From Actinomyces sp. (GTDB lineage Bacteria > Actinomycetota > Actinomycetes > Actinomycetales > Actinomycetaceae): a stretch of DNA of 64,000 nucleotides. The notes below the pieces were generated by a model. That model did not search any database. It was not told where the DNA came from and was given only the letters and a program-made list of their open reading frames with translations. Location: positions 1 through 64,000 of the forward strand of contig NZ_JARKVC010000006.1 of assembly GCF_029851875.1 (NCBI RefSeq). The letters are read 5' to 3'. The position numbers and the translations under genes are program-made. Of the stretch, positions 55,826 through 64,000 are shown in pieces; position 1 is the first letter of the stretch, and every line of letters begins with the position of its first letter.

Positions 55826-57130
55826 TCAGCCCTTGACGAGGCTGTTGATCTTCGTCTCCGCGTTGGAAAGGAAGTCGTCGACGGATTCCGTCGCGAAGAT
55901 GACGGCGGCGGAGTACTCGTTACGAAAGGTCTGCCAAACCTCGGTCGAGTTGGCGATGTTCGGGACGTCAACGGTCCTGCTGGCGAGACCAGCGAACTGC
56001 TCGTACTCCGGGTTGCTCTTGAAGTAGTCGGAGTAGCTCGTGGCAAGGTCGCTGCGGATGGGCATCTGGCCGGTGGCCTCGAGGAACTTGCCGTCCTGCT
56101 CGACGGAGGTGGCGAACTTGAGGAATTCCCACGCCGTCTGCCGGTTGATCGACGTGGCAAACATAGAGACGTTCTTGGAGTCAGCGAACGACTTGACGGA
56201 GTCCATACTTGAACCGCTCTCGGTCGGAATCGGCATGAATCCGACGTTGACCTTGTCCTTGTAGGAAGCAATAGCCCATGGCCCTGCCATCTGCATGGCA
56301 GTAGCCCCGGTGACCATGGCGTCATCCGTGGCGGCTTCCTTCGATGCGTAGCCGTTCGCGTAGATCTCGGCCCAGAAGCTGGCAACCTTCTTGCCGTCGT
56401 CGCTGTTAAAGGTCGCCTTTTGGTCCACCACGAGCTGGGTACCGTCGGCCTGAGCGATGTACACGGGGTAGTAGTCAAACCAAGGCTGATAGAACTCACT
56501 GGTCGGCGCCGGCCAGATGGCAGTCTTGGCGGCTCCCGAATCAACGATCTTCTTGCACCCGGCAAGGAAGTCGCTAAAGCTGCTCATTCCCGGGTTCTCA
56601 GGATCGATCCCGGCCTTCTTGAAGATGTCCTTGTTGTACATCACGAGGACCGGGTTGGACTTCCACGGAAGCAGGTAGTACCTACCTTCTGCGTCAGCAT
56701 AGCCCTTGGCGAGGTCTGCACCGGAGCGCGACTCGATGTACGACTTGCCATCAGAGAAGGTCGTGAGGTCGACCAGTCCACCCGTAGCGGCCCACCCGGG
56801 CGCGGCGGCAGTCGAGATATTGAAGATGAGATCGGGAGTGGTCCCGGCCGTGATCGCCGCGGTGATCGTCTCCTCAGAGCTCTTGCCTGCAGGAATCTCC
56901 TGAGCAGTCACCTTCTGGTCCGGGTGTGCAGTGTTCCAGGCCTCGACGACAGCCCTCCCCCAAGCGACTTCCTGCTCGTTGTTCGACATCCAGATCGTGA
57001 TGGGCCCAGTGGATCCGGTAGCAGCCGCCGAGGACGACGAGCCGCTCTTCGAGCCGCAAGCGGCCAGAACGCCTGCTGCCGCAAGAGATGCTGCAGCAGC
57101 AGTGAACGATCGACGCGAGATGTTCATCAT
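55826..57130 (-). CDS. Carbohydrate ABC transporter substrate-binding lipoprotein
   Basis: ISRRSFTAAAASLAAAGVLAACGSKSG lipobox; family 1 SBP features. Confidence 0.92.
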   Translation of the reverse strand: MMNISRRSFTAAAASLAAAGVLAACGSKSGSSSSAAATGSTGPITIWMSNNEQEVAWGRAVVEAWNTAHPDQKVTAQEIPAGKSSEETITAAITAGTTPDLIFNISTAAAPGWAATGGLVDLTTFSDGKSYIESRSGADLAKGYADAEGRYYLLPWKSNPVLVMYNKDIFKKAGIDPENPGMSSFSDFLAGCKKIVDSGAAKTAIWPAPTSEFYQPWFDYYPVYIAQADGTQLVVDQKATFNSDDGKKVASFWAEIYANGYASKEAATDDAMVTGATAMQMAGPWAIASYKDKVNVGFMPIPTESGSSMDSVKSFADSKNVSMFATSINRQTAWEFLKFATSVEQDGKFLEATGQMPIRSDLATSYSDYFKSNPEYEQFAGLASRTVDVPNIANSTEVWQTFRNEYSAAVIFATESVDDFLSNAETKINSLVKG

Positions 57131-58173
57131 TGAACTCCTTGTGTTGTGGTTCCCCGAGGGCCGATGCTTCCTCGGACGGTGAGACGGGTCGTGTCAACGA
57201 ATCGGATGGAAGGCTCCTCGCCCTCCAGCATGGCGAGCATGGCTTCACATACTGCGACGCCTCGTTCGAAGTCCCCGGTGGCAACGGACGTCAGTCCGGG
57301 CGAGAGGCTCCCTGCCAACTCGGAGTCATCGAATCCTGCGACCGACAAGTCGTCTGGAATCCTCAATGCCTGTTGCCACGCGACGGACATGCCAGCGATT
57401 GCCATGACGTCGTTCGAGTAGCAGATCGCAGTAGGTCGGTCGGATGCACGAAGGAGCAGCTCGGTGCTGCGTTGCCCCCCGCCAGCTGTGAAGTCACCTT
57501 CAACAACGAGTGGGGCATTGATCCCGGATCGTGCAGCCTCGTCAACGAAGGCGTCACGACGCGCTCTGGCATGGATGAACTCGAGGGGGCCAGACACGTA
57601 CGCGAGCCGGCGGTGGCCGTAGGCAATCAGGAGTCGGACGAGCTCGCGGGTTGGACGAGCGTCATCGGAGTACACGTAGGACGACCCGCGCAGCTCGAAA
57701 GGATCGAGTTCGCCCACGCCAAGCGCGACAGTGGCGAGCCCAAGGTCGTTCGTCAGCGCAAATCTAGGATCGTTACGACGAACGTCGAGCAGGATGACGC
57801 CATCGGCTCGTCCTGCTGCAAGACGCCTGTACGCCTGCTCCTCGGCTTCCGCGTCACGGACGACGTGCAGAGCGAGTCCGTAGCCATGGTTCGAGAGCAC
57901 AGACTCGCAACCTGTGATGAACCTGGGGAAGAACGCATCCGTCGCCAGGACGTTGGGGTCGCGCATGAGAACAAGGCCGATGGTCTCGGTCTTGGAGGTA
58001 GCCAGGGCTCGCGCCGGCACCGAAGGCTGCCACTTGAGGTGGCGAGCAGCAGCGAAGACCCGCTTCTTCGTCTCGTCAGCGACTGGGCGCTTGCCCGAGT
58101 AGGCGAGCGAGACCGTCCCCTTGGACACGCCGGCAAGGTTGGCGACGTCTCCGATCGTGACGGCATTCCGCAT
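57127..58173 (-). CDS. LacI-family transcriptional regulator
   Basis: MRNAVTIGDVANLAGVSKGTVSLAYSGKRPVADETKKRVFAAARHL. Confidence 0.95.
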   Translation of the reverse strand: MRNAVTIGDVANLAGVSKGTVSLAYSGKRPVADETKKRVFAAARHLKWQPSVPARALATSKTETIGLVLMRDPNVLATDAFFPRFITGCESVLSNHGYGLALHVVRDAEAEEQAYRRLAAGRADGVILLDVRRNDPRFALTNDLGLATVALGVGELDPFELRGSSYVYSDDARPTRELVRLLIAYGHRRLAYVSGPLEFIHARARRDAFVDEAARSGINAPLVVEGDFTAGGGQRSTELLLRASDRPTAICYSNDVMAIAGMSVAWQQALRIPDDLSVAGFDDSELAGSLSPGLTSVATGDFERGVAVCEAMLAMLEGEEPSIRFVDTTRLTVRGSIGPRGTTTQGVQ

Positions 58174-58208
58174 GGCTCACCTCCTCATGGGCGTCATCCC
58201 GGCAAGCA

Positions 58209-58245
58209 CAAACCGGTTTGACTGAGATCAAGTTAAACCGGTTTG
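58209..58245. promoter_or_regulatory. Tandem LacI-type operators upstream of the lacI-SBP-permease-GH130 operon
   Basis: CAAACCGGTTTG (58209-58220, perfect palindrome) and TAAACCGGTTTG (58234-58245), centres 25 bp apart. Confidence 0.85.
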
Positions 58246-59010
58246 CATGAGGTTGTCAACCAGCCTTCTCGGGGATGACATCAAGTTGCTCCCGGGACAC
58301 ACTCAGGTTTGGCGACGCTCGGACGACTAGAGCCGTGCTGCCATCCGTCCACCCGGAACGGCTGCCGGTGGCGGGTAGCAGAACCTCACGTTCAAGTTCT
58401 CACTCGTTAGGTCATTGGCCATGCGTGCCACTGGTCTGGCGGCGATGCGCTGCGCACCGTGAACCCTTCCGCCCCAGCGGTATTGGCTGACGCGAGTCAG
58501 GACGTGTCCGGTTGTCTCACGCAGACGCGGCTGGCGCGCCAAGATGCCCACGTGCGCGATGCGCTGCTGCGCGCGTCACGCTCCGTGGGCGGTCTGGCTC
58601 AGCCCCACAAACGCCTTGCAGCGCCCTCGCCCGTGGGCATTGACATGAGACTGGTGCGATCACTGGCAGCCCTGCACGAGCAGGTAGCGCAGACCAGCTC
58701 CGTCGTGGCGTTCCTGCGCCACGCGCACAGAGCCTTCGACCTCATCCACACCGCCCGCTGCCCCGTCGCCGTAGGGCAGCCCAGGAGCGCTTCGAGGCCT
58801 TCGCCGCCACCCCGGCGCTCAAGGTCACCGACACGGCGCCGGTCCCTGAGCCGGTACTGGAGCGGGGCCCTAGTGCCATTGTCCTTGAAGCCCCCGCCTG
58901 ACAAGAGAACGATCGAGCCGTCTGGCGAGGGTGATGGACTCTGCGACGCCCGCCAAGCCCGCCCGGAGCGGCGCTGCAGGGACGCTCGAGGAGACGGGAC
59001 CACCCCGGCG

Positions 59011-59811
59011 TTACCACCCCAGACACACCCGGTGGTGGGCACACGTAGCACGGCAAAGGCATGAGCTGCGAACGCAGCGGTGAGGGTCAAGTAGTGACCG
59101 GCGAGGGATCTGCTCAGAGATGATGCCGACTACGCGCCAGACCTGCGCCACAGTGCCGATTCGTCCCAGTGATCTGGGAAGTCCATCGACGTCTGGGCGT
59201 AAGCCCGAGGACGCGGGAAGGTCAGGGACGAGGAAGTCGAGCAACGCAATGAGGCAGCCCATCGTCATGAACTCGACGGCAGCCCAGATCGGCACGTTGC
59301 CGTCGTACTTCTTCTCGAAGTGCAGGACGAACTCCTGCTTGCCATTGCGGGCCTTAGCCTGTTGCTGGTCGTACTGGTGACGCCACACCTCGTAGCGCGT
59401 CTGCCCTCGCAGTCAAGAACTGGTCTGCTGCGCCTTCGGGCCGAGGTTGGCAGGGTCAAGATGGGCGAGAGATCCCCTCTTGCCCAGTGTGTATCCGACC
59501 TTGACCCGTAGTCCGATCTCGACCTGCTGAAGGCCACCCAGGAGGCACTGGGACAGGCGGTGGTCGAAGTCGTGAAGACCCACTCCATCCTCGAAGGCAG
59601 CACCGTCAACGTAGTGATCCAGACGCCTTGGCCGCTTGGCGCCCGGCTGCTGCTCGACCCTGCGCATTGGGTAGAGGTAGCCGGACAGGCGGTAGTAGCC
59701 GATCCGCTTGAGGTCTTTGATAGCCCGAGCTGGATCAGCGACAGCGAGGTCCCGATTGCGCAGCAGGTTCAGCTGCTCGTCGAACGGCACATGAGGCTTG
59801 GTGTACTGCAT
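59011..59811 (-). pseudogene. Abi-family (Abi_2/AbiD-F-like) abortive infection protein with in-frame TGA and degraded C-terminus
   Basis: MQYTKPHVPFDEQLNLLRNRDL...LKRIGYYRLSGYLYPMR; after TGA (59413-59415) same frame continues LRGQTRYEVWRHQYDQQQAKARNGKQEFVLHFEKKYDGNVPIWAAVEFMTMG. Confidence 0.8.
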
Positions 59812-60278
59812 CCCGACTCGCATTCCCGGAGACAAGAAAACCGGCCCATCGCGTACCGGGGGCCGAAGCCAGTGGTACGTGAGAGGGGCCGGTGTTTATA
59901 GGTCTAGCCTAGATCATTCCATCTGGAAGTAGCTCCGGCACTGCGACTGGTCTCAGTGTCTCGCCTCACTTCACCTGAGCGTGTTCGTACGTCCTTGGGA
60001 GCCGACCTGCTTGGGACGCCGCCCCGTCGTCGCCTCGACCGGGGTGATTGCGGCCTCGGTGGCGGGCTTGGACAGGGAGAGCTCACCCTCGCGCGCGGCG
60101 TGTCGCGGAGTGTCCGTTAACAGCCGTTTGTGGTCACGGCGAGCCACCTTGTCGGATCTCGACAGGATGCGGGCTTGATCCTCCGCGCCCGCCAGATGAG
60201 CATGACAATGCTTTTCCACCGGGAAGCGGACTTTGTTCGTACCTGGAACGAGGGATTGCATCACCTAGCGTTGGGCGG

Positions 60279-60986
60279 GTGAGAGAACTTGCGTGGGGCG
60301 ACGTCCCAAACCTTCGAGACCTGGGCGGAATCCGCACGTCAGCGGGCCTGACACGGTTCGGGCGCGTGGCCAGAGGCCCGCGCCGTGAGCGTCTGGACGC
60401 CGAGGGATGGGCCGCGGCAAAGGACTGGGGGCTGGTGACGGTCGTCGATCTGCGCTGCCCCTATGAGATCGGGGTGCGCGACGGGGACCCCGCACCGGTC
60501 GACATTCCCGACATGACAGTGGTCAATGCGCCGACCGAGGACCATGACGACGAGGAGTTCCGTCGCGTGTGCTTCCCGATCCTCGATTCCCCGGAGTACT
60601 GGACACACAACCTGCGGATCCTGCCCGCTCTCGTGCGCACCACGCTCGAGGCCATTGCTGCCGCCACACCCGGTGTCCTGGTCCACTGCAGCGCGGGCCG
60701 GGACCGTACCGGTATGGTCACCGCACTCCTGCTCGCCAACGCAGGCGTGGAGCCCGACCTGGTCGCAGACGACTACGAGTTGTCCGTGCGAGCCATGGCC
60801 GGTACCGCGAGCCATCAGCCCACCCACGATCGGCAGTCAACGTGGACCCAAGCACAGGTCGACGCCTGGACTGCGCAGGTGCGTCCCCACGTAGTCCACT
60901 TCGCCCTTGCGGCGCCGGTGCTCCTGGACCACATTGGTGTCTCTCATGAGACCCGTGACCAGTTGAACGACCTACTCGTCGCCTGA
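60279..60986 (+). CDS. Tyrosine-protein phosphatase family protein
   Basis: [23 protein letters not shown]; catalytic [13 protein letters not shown]. Confidence 0.9.
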   Translation: MRELAWGDVPNLRDLGGIRTSAGLTRFGRVARGPRRERLDAEGWAAAKDWGLVTVVDLRCPYEIGVRDGDPAPVDIPDMTVVNAPTEDHDDEEFRRVCFPILDSPEYWTHNLRILPALVRTTLEAIAAATPGVLVHCSAGRDRTGMVTALLLANAGVEPDLVADDYELSVRAMAGTASHQPTHDRQSTWTQAQVDAWTAQVRPHVVHFALAAPVLLDHIGVSHETRDQLNDLLVA

Positions 60987-61156
60987 GGGCCAACATCCTG
61001 GACTGCCGCTGGCCGTGGTCTGTGCGGAGTGTCCGGAAGCGGCCCATTGTGGACACCTTCGTCGCGCGACTGTGTCGTACCCGCCCCCGAGCAACACCTA
61101 GTGTCCTTTAACCCGCGTCTTTTGACCCCACCTCGTACGCGCCCGGGCAGCAGAAG

Positions 61157-61182
61157 GCCCCGGCACCTGCTGGTGCCGGGGC
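61157..61182. terminator. Hairpin next to tRNA fragment
   Basis: GCCCCGGCACC / GGTGCCGGGGC, 4-nt loop. Confidence 0.7.
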
Positions 61183-61190
61183 TCCCTCTC

Positions 61191-61230
61191 TCGTAGCGGG
61201 GACAGGATTCGAACCTGCGACCTCCGGGTT
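61191..61230 (-). other. 3' half of a tRNA gene (candidate attachment site)
   Basis: Reverse complement AACCCGGAGGTCGCAGGTTCGAATCCTGTCCCCGCTACGA contains a canonical T-arm and 3' acceptor strand; no matching 5' half (no AGCGGGG acceptor) upstream. Confidence 0.7.
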
Positions 61231-61234
61231 GTCC

Positions 61235-61543
61235 TCACGACGCTTCGCTCATGTGCTCCGCGTGCGTCTGGAGTGGTTCGAGCTTCAGCTGTGCTGGCAC
61301 ACCCGAGGAGCGTGGCTCCTCTTCCTCGCGGCTGTTGAAGCGTATGTGGCTCGGCGTCTTCTCTTTTTTGCCTCTATAACCGGTAACAGAACCCTTGGAA
61401 GCAATAACGCTGTTACCTCCTCTACCGGTGATGCCGCTATGACCGGCATTGGAACCGTCAGAGCCGTGAGAGGTAATAGAGCCGTTGCTGGCGATAGCAG
61501 CGAGGACGCTGTTAGAGCCGTCAGCAACGTTGGATCGGCCCAC
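61235..61543 (-). CDS. Hypothetical protein with low-complexity GSxTG repeats
   Basis: MGRSNVADGSNSVLAAIASNGSITSHGSDGSNAGHSGITGRGGNSVIASKGSVTG; plus-strand ORF overlaps, so coding strand uncertain. Confidence 0.3.
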   Translation of the reverse strand: MGRSNVADGSNSVLAAIASNGSITSHGSDGSNAGHSGITGRGGNSVIASKGSVTGYRGKKEKTPSHIRFNSREEEEPRSSGVPAQLKLEPLQTHAEHMSEAS

Positions 61544-61659
61544 GGCTAGCCGAGCGCGAGCTCACCGCTCCTCCCCTAACCCACTTCCCGGTCTTTTCAC
61601 TACCTGTTTTCCGTGAAGCCGCCTGGCTTTCACTCCACCTCTCTCCGAAAGGAATCCTC

Positions 61660-62181
61660 ATGAATCACCTGACGATCACCGGCTACCTGGGTGCTGACCC
61701 TGAGCTGTGCTACGTCGCCGCGACCGGCAAGCAGGTTGTCAGTGTCCGTGTCGCTGACACTCCTCGATCTCTCAACCGTGAGACCGGCCAGTGGGAGAAC
61801 GGGACAACGCTGTGGCTTCGCGCTAGCGCCTGGGGACCTCTGGCCGAGCACATCGCCAACAGCGTGCGTAAGGGCGACCGTGTCACGCTCACTGGACGCC
61901 TGACGCAGCACGACTATGTCAACCGCAATGGCGAGCAGCGTCATCGCATCGAGCTCAGCATCGAGGACTTCGCCGTTTCCCTGGCGCGCACGAGCGTGAG
62001 CGTCCACCGCGAGCCCCGAAGGGGTGGCGCTCATGGCTCTGTTGCCTCTGACGGCTCCGTTACTGGTAACAGCGGCATGGCCGGTAATAGCGCTGATGGT
62101 GGCGTTACTGGTGGATGGCCTGGTGATGTCGACGAGGACGGCCCGTGGGGGCCTGTGGCCGTGCCTGGCGGCGGAGCCTGA
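61660..62181 (+). CDS. ssb: Single-stranded DNA-binding protein
   Basis: MNHLTITGYLGADPELCYVAATGKQVVSVRVADTPR; OB-fold ssDNA-binding features. Confidence 0.9.
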   Translation: MNHLTITGYLGADPELCYVAATGKQVVSVRVADTPRSLNRETGQWENGTTLWLRASAWGPLAEHIANSVRKGDRVTLTGRLTQHDYVNRNGEQRHRIELSIEDFAVSLARTSVSVHREPRRGGAHGSVASDGSVTGNSGMAGNSADGGVTGGWPGDVDEDGPWGPVAVPGGGA

Positions 62182-62223
62182 GTGAAGAGTCAAAACGAAC
62201 CAAAGAGTAGTTAGGAGGGGATC

Positions 62224-62985
62224 ATGATTTTCGCGATCACTAACCAAAAAGGCGGCGTGGGCAAGACATCCACGACCGTGAACCTAGCAGCGATCCTGGC
62301 TGCCCAGGGCCAGCGTGTGCTGGTGGTTGACGCTGACTCCCAGGCCAACGCCACATCCATCACCGCCCCGAGCCTCGACGCGCAGGCACTGAGCCTGCAT
62401 GACGTGCTCACTGCTGTCGCCGTCGGCCAGGCAGGAGAAGGCTCCATCACCCAGGTTGTCGTCCCCAGTGCCTGGGACGGGGTGGACATCGTCCCTGCCG
62501 AGAGGGCGTTGGCCTCTCAAGAGAGTGATGCCGCACCAGGGCGGGAGTTCCGGCTGCGCACCGCCCTGGCAGGGGTAAGGGAGCGGTGGGACCACGTCCT
62601 CATTGACTGTCCTCCGTCCCTGGGAACACTCACAATCTCCTCGCTCACCGCCGCTGATCGTGTCCTGATCGTCAGCGAGCCCAGGGCCAGTGCCGTAGCG
62701 GGTGTTGAGGGGATCATCTCGACCCTGGAGCAGATCCAGCGCTTCTACAACCCTGACCTGACCCTGTCTGGGATCGTGCTCAACCGATGGCGCTCAGACC
62801 GCAGGGACCGTGCCCTGTGGCGGGGGTACCTGATGGAGACCTATCCAGGCGCTGTACTCGACCACCCACTGCCCGAACGTGAAGTCGTGGCAACTGCCGC
62901 GACCAACGGGGTGCCTGTCCCGCGTGAGGAAGCACGCGACTACCACAACGCCCTGTCGGCTATCGCCGCTGAGATCACCGCCTGA
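62224..62985 (+). CDS. parA: ParA-family partition ATPase
   Basis: MIFAITNQKGGVGKTSTTVNLAAILAAQGQRVLVVDADSQANAT. Confidence 0.93.
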   Translation: MIFAITNQKGGVGKTSTTVNLAAILAAQGQRVLVVDADSQANATSITAPSLDAQALSLHDVLTAVAVGQAGEGSITQVVVPSAWDGVDIVPAERALASQESDAAPGREFRLRTALAGVRERWDHVLIDCPPSLGTLTISSLTAADRVLIVSEPRASAVAGVEGIISTLEQIQRFYNPDLTLSGIVLNRWRSDRRDRALWRGYLMETYPGAVLDHPLPEREVVATAATNGVPVPREEARDYHNALSAIAAEITA

Positions 62986-63002
62986 GAAGCAGAGGAGAAG
63001 TG

Positions 63003-63503
63003 ATGAGACCGAATGTTCCCAGCGCCCAGGCTCGTGACCTGACTGCCTTGACTGGCAGGGTCACGAAGGCCCGCACGCCAGACCCGGCCAGTCCACGCGA
63101 GGCTCTCCAGCCGCCTAGCTCCAACGCCTCCATTGGCTCTCATAGCTCCAACAGTGGCAATAGCGATAACACCTCTGTTGGAGGTAAAAGCGGCAACACC
63201 GGCATTGCTGGTAGCACCGGTATTACCGGTAATAGCGGTGAGAGCGCTGAGGGTGCTCAGGTGGTGCGTGCTGAGCGCTCCAAGATCAGCGTGTATGTGC
63301 CGACAGAGATAGCGGACCGAGCACGTAGCGCATGGCGCATGACAGGGGTTACCCCAGGGCAGGAGTATGTCTCGTTCTCAGCCTGGGTCTCCCAGGCTAT
63401 CGAGAAGGCTGTCCTTGAGGCCGAGCAGGAGCTGAACCAGGGGCAGCCTTTCCCGCCGACGCCTGTCGGGATCAGCCCCACCGGGCCAGCACCTCGCCTC
63501 TAG
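63003..63503 (+). CDS. Putative ribbon-helix-helix partition protein (ParB analogue)
   Basis: Immediately downstream of parA; SKISVYVPTEIADRARSAW...VSFSAWVSQAIEKAVLEAE resembles RHH. Confidence 0.55.
   Translation: MRPNVPSAQARDLTALTGRVTKARTPDPASPREALQPPSSNASIGSHSSNSGNSDNTSVGGKSGNTGIAGSTGITGNSGESAEGAQVVRAERSKISVYVPTEIADRARSAWRMTGVTPGQEYVSFSAWVSQAIEKAVLEAEQELNQGQPFPPTPVGISPTGPAPRL
63221..63234. repeat. 14-bp perfect palindrome TATTACCGGTAATA inside the RHH gene
   Basis: Direct reading; one of several GGTAAY-type repeats in 61.38-63.25 kb. Confidence 0.85.
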
Positions 63504-63605
63504 CTCTCCGCTTGCTATCACTCCCACCTGGCTGGCGGTGGTGGAGGACAGGAAGCGCGCTACTCCTTCTCTCTGCCGCCGCCAGCCCCAGCTGACTGAG
63601 GACCA

Positions 63606-64000
63606 ATGAGGTACCTGTCTCCGTTGCGCTACCCGGGCGGCAAGGCCCGCCTGGCACCGCTCCTCGCGCACCTGATCAACGCCCAGCAGCCCCGCCCTGC
63701 CTGCTACGCCGAGCCATACGCTGGTGGAGCAGGAGCGGCTCTGCGCCTGCTGTCCGACGGCGTTGTCGAGCACGTCCACCTCAACGACGTCAATCCAGGT
63801 ATCGCGGCTCTGTGGCGCACCATCACCTGCCCCGAGGGCGCTAAGGCCTTCTGCGACCTCATCGAGGACACCCCCGTCACTATCGAGCAGTGGCACCACC
63901 AGCGCAGCACCTACCAGCACGGGCAAGCCGATGACCTCACCCTGGGGTTCGCCACCTTCTTCCTCAACCGCACCAACCGCTCCGGCATCCTGGGAGCCCG
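63606..64000 (+). CDS. D12-class DNA adenine methyltransferase (Dam-like), 3' truncated by window end
   Basis: MRYLSPLRYPGGKARLAPLLAHLI...YAEPYAGGAGAALRLL; reading frame open to end of window. Confidence 0.85.
   Translation, partial: MRYLSPLRYPGGKARLAPLLAHLINAQQPRPACYAEPYAGGAGAALRLLSDGVVEHVHLNDVNPGIAALWRTITCPEGAKAFCDLIEDTPVTIEQWHHQRSTYQHGQADDLTLGFATFFLNRTNRSGILGA

Noticed and set aside
58459-59064. 201-aa plus-strand ORF between lacI and the Abi relic
   Set aside because: No recognisable family; the opposite strand is equally open and the region looks like degenerate intergenic sequence.
59971-60264. 98-aa minus-strand ORF
   Set aside because: No recognisable domain and overlapping plus-strand ORFs; insufficient support.
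61191-61270. Complete tRNA gene
   Set aside because: Only the T-arm and 3' acceptor half are present; no complementary 5' acceptor strand or anticodon arm.

Overview
High-GC actinobacterial chromosome segment, probably Actinomyces-like (inferred from gene content and composition only). Most of the window is ordinary core genome on both strands: malic enzyme, gatCAB, L,D-transpeptidase, ligA, SRAP protein, an FHA/FtsK (EccC-like) ATPase, WhiB, a PdtaS-like kinase, OsmC, thyA-folA, MFS, an osmolyte ABC operon, DUF1304, fumC, PNP, an NCS1 permease, a complete Mrp antiporter operon with fused MrpA/B, an ABC exporter plus two-component system, a VaFE surface protein, and a LacI/ABC/GH130 operon. 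Accessory material increases after about 51 kb: a frameshifted NUDIX gene, a decayed IS481-type transposase, a decayed Abi gene, and from 61.19 kb a tRNA 3' fragment followed by ssb/parA/RHH/Dam cargo that looks like the edge of an integrated element running off the window. The most unusual structure is a non-coding array at 26605-26973. It has ten GGCGTRC heptamers at about 21-bp spacing facing an inverted set of GYACGCC heptamers. The five innermost pairs (one degenerate) share an exact dyad centre at 26805/26806. I know of no described element that matches it. All calls come from reading the sequence and the supplied ORF translations; no database search was run.
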